Part shown: piece after piece, positions 61,993-64,000 of the stretch
Layout: the number at the start of each line of letters is the position of its first letter
Position numbering within the stretch: position 1 is the stretch's first letter
DNA from: DASUBV01 sp035532295
GTDB lineage: Bacteria; Actinomycetota; Actinomycetes; Streptosporangiales; Streptosporangiaceae
DNA: 64,000 nt
Assembly (NCBI GenBank): GCA_035532295.1
Contig: DATKRH010000104.1
Coordinates: 1-64,000, forward strand
Reading direction: 5' to 3'
Position numbers and translations under genes: made by a program
The notes under the pieces: generated by a model
Databases searched by the model: none
Told to the model about the DNA's origin: nothing
The model's input: the letters and a program-made list of their open reading frames with translations, nothing else

Positions 61993-63105
61993 TCAGCTCC
62001 GGCGCGGCCAGGCGCCGGCCATCGCGAGGAAGGCGTCGTTGGCCTCCGGGGTTCCGATCGAGACGCGGGCGCCGTCGGGGAGGTACAGCCGGACGCTGAC
62101 CCCGGCCTGATCGGCGGCGGCGGCGAAGCCAGTCGTGTCGGCCCCGAGCGGCAGCCAGACGAAGTTCGCCTCCGTCGGAGGGACCGTCCAGCCCTGGTCC
62201 AGCAGCGCGTCGCGGACCCGGCCGCGCTCCTTGACCACCGACTCCACCCGCTCCAGCAGCTCGGGCTCGGCCGCCAGGGACGCGATGGCGGCCGCCTGGG
62301 CCAGGGCGTTCACGGTGAAAGGGAGCTGGGTCTTGCGCACCGCGGCCGTGACGGGCTCATGGCCGACCAGGAACCCGACCCGCAGCGCGGCCAGCCCGTA
62401 TGCCTTGGAGAAGGTCCGCAGCACGGCCAGGTTCGGCCGGGTCGGATAGAGGGTGATCCCGTCTGGCACGTCCGGGTCGCGCACGTACTCGTGGTAGGCC
62501 TCATCGAGCACGACCAGGCAGCTGCGCGGCACCCGGTCCAGGAAGGCGACCAGCTCGTCGCGGCCGACCACGGTCCCCGTCGGGTTGTTGGGGTTGCAGA
62601 CGAAGATCAGCCGAGTCCGGTCGGTGATGGCGTCGGCCATCGCGGGCAGGTCGTGCGCCTGATTCCGGAGCGGGACCCGGACCGACGTGGCGCCCGCCAG
62701 GTCAGACAGGCCGGGATAAGCCTCGAACGACCGCCAGGCGTACAGCACCTCGGTACCCGGCTCGGCGGTCGCGCCCATCAGCTGCTGAGTGAGGCCAACC
62801 GACCCGCAGCCCACGGCCACGTGCTCAGCCGGGATGCGCAGCCGGCGGGAGATCGCGGCCGTCAGCTCCGTCGCCCCGTTATCGGGATACCTGTTCAGGG
62901 CGGTGGCCGACTCGGCGATCACCGAGAGCACCGACGGCAGCGGCCCGTAAGGTGACTCGTTCGAGGAGAGCTTGAACGTCGTGCCGCCCGGCGCCGACGG
63001 CGCATTGCCGGGCTTGTACGGCTCGAACGACTGCAAGACGGCCCGGAACCGGGGTGACCGGGGTGACCGGGGTGACCGGGGTGACCGGGGTGCTTGAGCG
63101 GACAT
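61993..63105 (-). CDS. Histidinol-phosphate aminotransferase family (HisC/aromatic aminotransferase)
   Basis: PLP class I/II aminotransferase, about 370 aa. FKLSSNESPYGPLPSVLSVIAESATALNRYPDNGATELTAAISRRL, GCGSVGLTQQLMGATAEPGTEVLYAWRSFEAYP, IFVCNPNNPTGTVV, VVLDEAYHEYV and the PLP lysine in RTFSKAYGLAALRVGFLVG. Away from his genes, so it could be a second HisC or a phenylalanine/aromatic aminotransferase. Start ATG 63105 (second of two adjacent ATGs) with GGAGG six bases ahead. A 9-bp tandem array puts SPR repeats directly after the start. Confidence 0.9.
   Translation of the reverse strand: MSAQAPRSPRSPRSPRSPRFRAVLQSFEPYKPGNAPSAPGGTTFKLSSNESPYGPLPSVLSVIAESATALNRYPDNGATELTAAISRRLRIPAEHVAVGCGSVGLTQQLMGATAEPGTEVLYAWRSFEAYPGLSDLAGATSVRVPLRNQAHDLPAMADAITDRTRLIFVCNPNNPTGTVVGRDELVAFLDRVPRSCLVVLDEAYHEYVRDPDVPDGITLYPTRPNLAVLRTFSKAYGLAALRVGFLVGHEPVTAAVRKTQLPFTVNALAQAAAIASLAAEPELLERVESVVKERGRVRDALLDQGWTVPPTEANFVWLPLGADTTGFAAAADQAGVSVRLYLPDGARVSIGTPEANDAFLAMAGAWPRRS
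63049..63092. repeat. 9-bp tandem array (about 5 units) at the hisC-like 5' end
   Basis: CCGGGGTGA four times plus a partial fifth, encoding RSPRSPRSP on the minus strand, 13 bp inside the gene. Confidence 0.95.
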
Positions 63106-63282
63106 CATCGTCCTCCAGGGCAGAGAACCCGCGGGCGGCGCCACGGCAGGTGGCTGCGGGACAGCTACTGGAACTCAGGTTAGTCACCCGTCCTGGCCGC
63201 CAGCACCGCCGCCGTGCGTCGCGTTGCGCACGGCCCGGTATTTCCGGCGAGTGGCGCCTGTTCCGGGGCATAATCGGCGGGG

Positions 63283-63288
63283 TACAGT
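63283..63288 (+). promoter_or_regulatory. -10-like hexamer before blaI-like gene (leaderless candidate)
   Basis: TACAGT, 6 nt before the GTG start at 63295. TACA is also the half-site type of BlaI operators, but no clear second arm was found. Confidence 0.5.
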
Positions 63289-63294
63289 GACGAG

Positions 63295-63660
63295 GTGAAT
63301 CGACTTGGGGAGCTGGAACGCGCGATCATGGACGTGCTATGGGAGGCGCCCGAGTCCCTCACCGTCCGGCAGGTCAGCACGCAGCTGACCGAACGGGACC
63401 TGGCCCATACCACCGTGATGACGGTGCTGGACCGGCTGTCGAAGAAGGGCTTTGCCCGGCGGCAGCGAGACGGCCGGGCGTGGCGCTACCGCGCTGCGGA
63501 GAGCCGCGAGGCTTACGTGACCGAGCTCATGCTGAGCGCGCTGGATCAGACCGGTGACCGGCAGGCGGCCCTGGCTCGCTTCGTGCGGAGCGTTTCTGGC
63601 TCCGAGGCGCGTGCCTTGCTGAATGCCCTGGAGGCGCTCGGTGAGGGCACCCAGGGCTAA
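63295..63660 (+). CDS. BlaI/MecI/CopY-family repressor
   Basis: 121-aa winged-helix repressor: LGELERAIMDVLWEAPESLTVRQVSTQLTERDLAHTTVMTVLDRLSKKGFARRQRDGRAWRYRAAESREAYVTELM, with the C-terminal dimerisation helices ARFVRSVSGSEARALLNALE. Members are inactivated by proteolysis by a cognate BlaR1/M56 protease, and such a gene begins 6 bp downstream. In actinomycetes these pairs control beta-lactamases or respiratory genes; the target is not shown here. Confidence 0.93.
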   Translation: MNRLGELERAIMDVLWEAPESLTVRQVSTQLTERDLAHTTVMTVLDRLSKKGFARRQRDGRAWRYRAAESREAYVTELMLSALDQTGDRQAALARFVRSVSGSEARALLNALEALGEGTQG

Positions 63661-63666
63661 GCGGCC

Positions 63667-64000
63667 ATGACCGCCGTTTTTGTGCTGGCCGCCGTCGCCG
63701 CAGGCTGTGTCCAGTCGTCCGCCACGCTCGCGGTGGCCCGCTGGCCACGCCGGTCACCGGCGGCGGCCATCGTCTTGTGGCAGGCGCTCGGGCTGGGCTG
63801 GGGCCTGGCCACGGTGGGCACGCTCATCGGGCTGGGCACGGCTACGCGGCGTTCCGGCGTAGCGGGCAGCGCCCTCAGCCAGCTGACCGGCTTGCTGGAT
63901 GGGCGCGCCCCCACGTCGTTCGGGTTCCTGTCGGCGGCCCGGCTCGTCTGCATGGCGGCCGGCCTGGTGCTGCTGTCGCTGCTGGTCTGGGTCCTGCTCG
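63667..64000 (+). CDS. BlaR1/M56-family membrane metallopeptidase, partial (runs off the window)
   Basis: ATG 63667 opens a frame without stop to the window end (111 residues). It shows hydrophobic helices FVLAAVAAGCVQSSATLAVA, AAIVLWQALGLGWGLATVGTLIGLG and LVCMAAGLVLLSLLVWVLL, as in the N-terminal membrane part of M56 peptidases. The HExxH site would lie beyond the window. Call rests on topology and on the 6-bp spacing to the BlaI-like gene. Confidence 0.8.
   Translation, partial: MTAVFVLAAVAAGCVQSSATLAVARWPRRSPAAAIVLWQALGLGWGLATVGTLIGLGTATRRSGVAGSALSQLTGLLDGRAPTSFGFLSAARLVCMAAGLVLLSLLVWVLL

Overview
The window is chromosomal DNA of a high-GC actinomycete. Evidence is the very GC-rich third codon positions, frequent GTG/TTG starts, and the gene neighbourhoods: glmU-prs-rplY-pth behind tRNA-Gln, metG-tatD-rsmA with ispE nearby, rsmI divergent from a protein O-mannosyltransferase, tam divergent from a TamR-like MarR regulator, dnaK-grpE-dnaJ-hspR with HAIR operators, and purA-purD-purB-purC. 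Gene order is closest to the Streptomycetales/Streptosporangiales type, but the genus cannot be fixed from sequence alone. Almost everything is core or conserved-accessory. There is no phage, integrase, IS transposase, CRISPR array or biosynthetic gene cluster.

Layout. 1-3.7 kb (minus): tRNA-Gln, glmU, prs, rplY, pth. 3.9-8.2 kb: a stearoyl-type desaturase with its TetR regulator and a tandem operator, the tam/tamR divergent pair with two matching operators, and a secreted SGNH hydrolase. 8.2-19 kb (minus backbone): ABC-F ATPase, ispE, rsmA, tatD and metG, interrupted at 11-15.4 kb by an accessory block (methyltransferase, DUF222/HNH protein, HTH protein, SCO6745-family protein). The intergenic core of that block is AT-rich and carries good divergent promoters. 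19-31 kb: rsmI/pmt, a SigR-like sigma factor, a large GT2-TagF polymerase, a crotonase/SDR pair, an MFS exporter and a lysine-2,3-aminomutase-like radical SAM enzyme. 31-41.5 kb: plsX, argS, a DUF5666-type membrane protein, an OmpR-type two-component system, a membrane Fe-S oxidoreductase and a GT87-like membrane glycosyltransferase. 41.5-48.8 kb: the heat-shock operon dnaK-grpE-dnaJ-hspR-clpB. 48.8-58.8 kb: a TPR-like protein, an NYN-domain protein with a long repeat linker, pyrE, fba, DUF3151 and purA-purD-purB-purC. 59-64 kb: a MurA-type enolpyruvyl transferase followed by an unusual one-component regulator, a HisC-type aminotransferase, and a BlaI/BlaR1-like pair cut by the window end.

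Main points for a second look: (1) GlmU lacks the acetyltransferase active-site part of its C-terminal helix and appears internally deleted. (2) Sixteen or more short tandem arrays with mostly 9, 12, 15 or 18 bp units lie in linkers, protein ends and gene junctions. (3) At least nine genes have a -10-like hexamer 6-9 nt before the start codon, suggesting leaderless transcription. (4) Regulatory DNA is unusually readable: the TamR-type paired operators, the tandem TetR operator, two HAIR boxes flanking a third inverted repeat, and a 16-bp perfect palindrome on a strong promoter start point. (5) A MurA homologue is paired with a regulator of unrecognised type.
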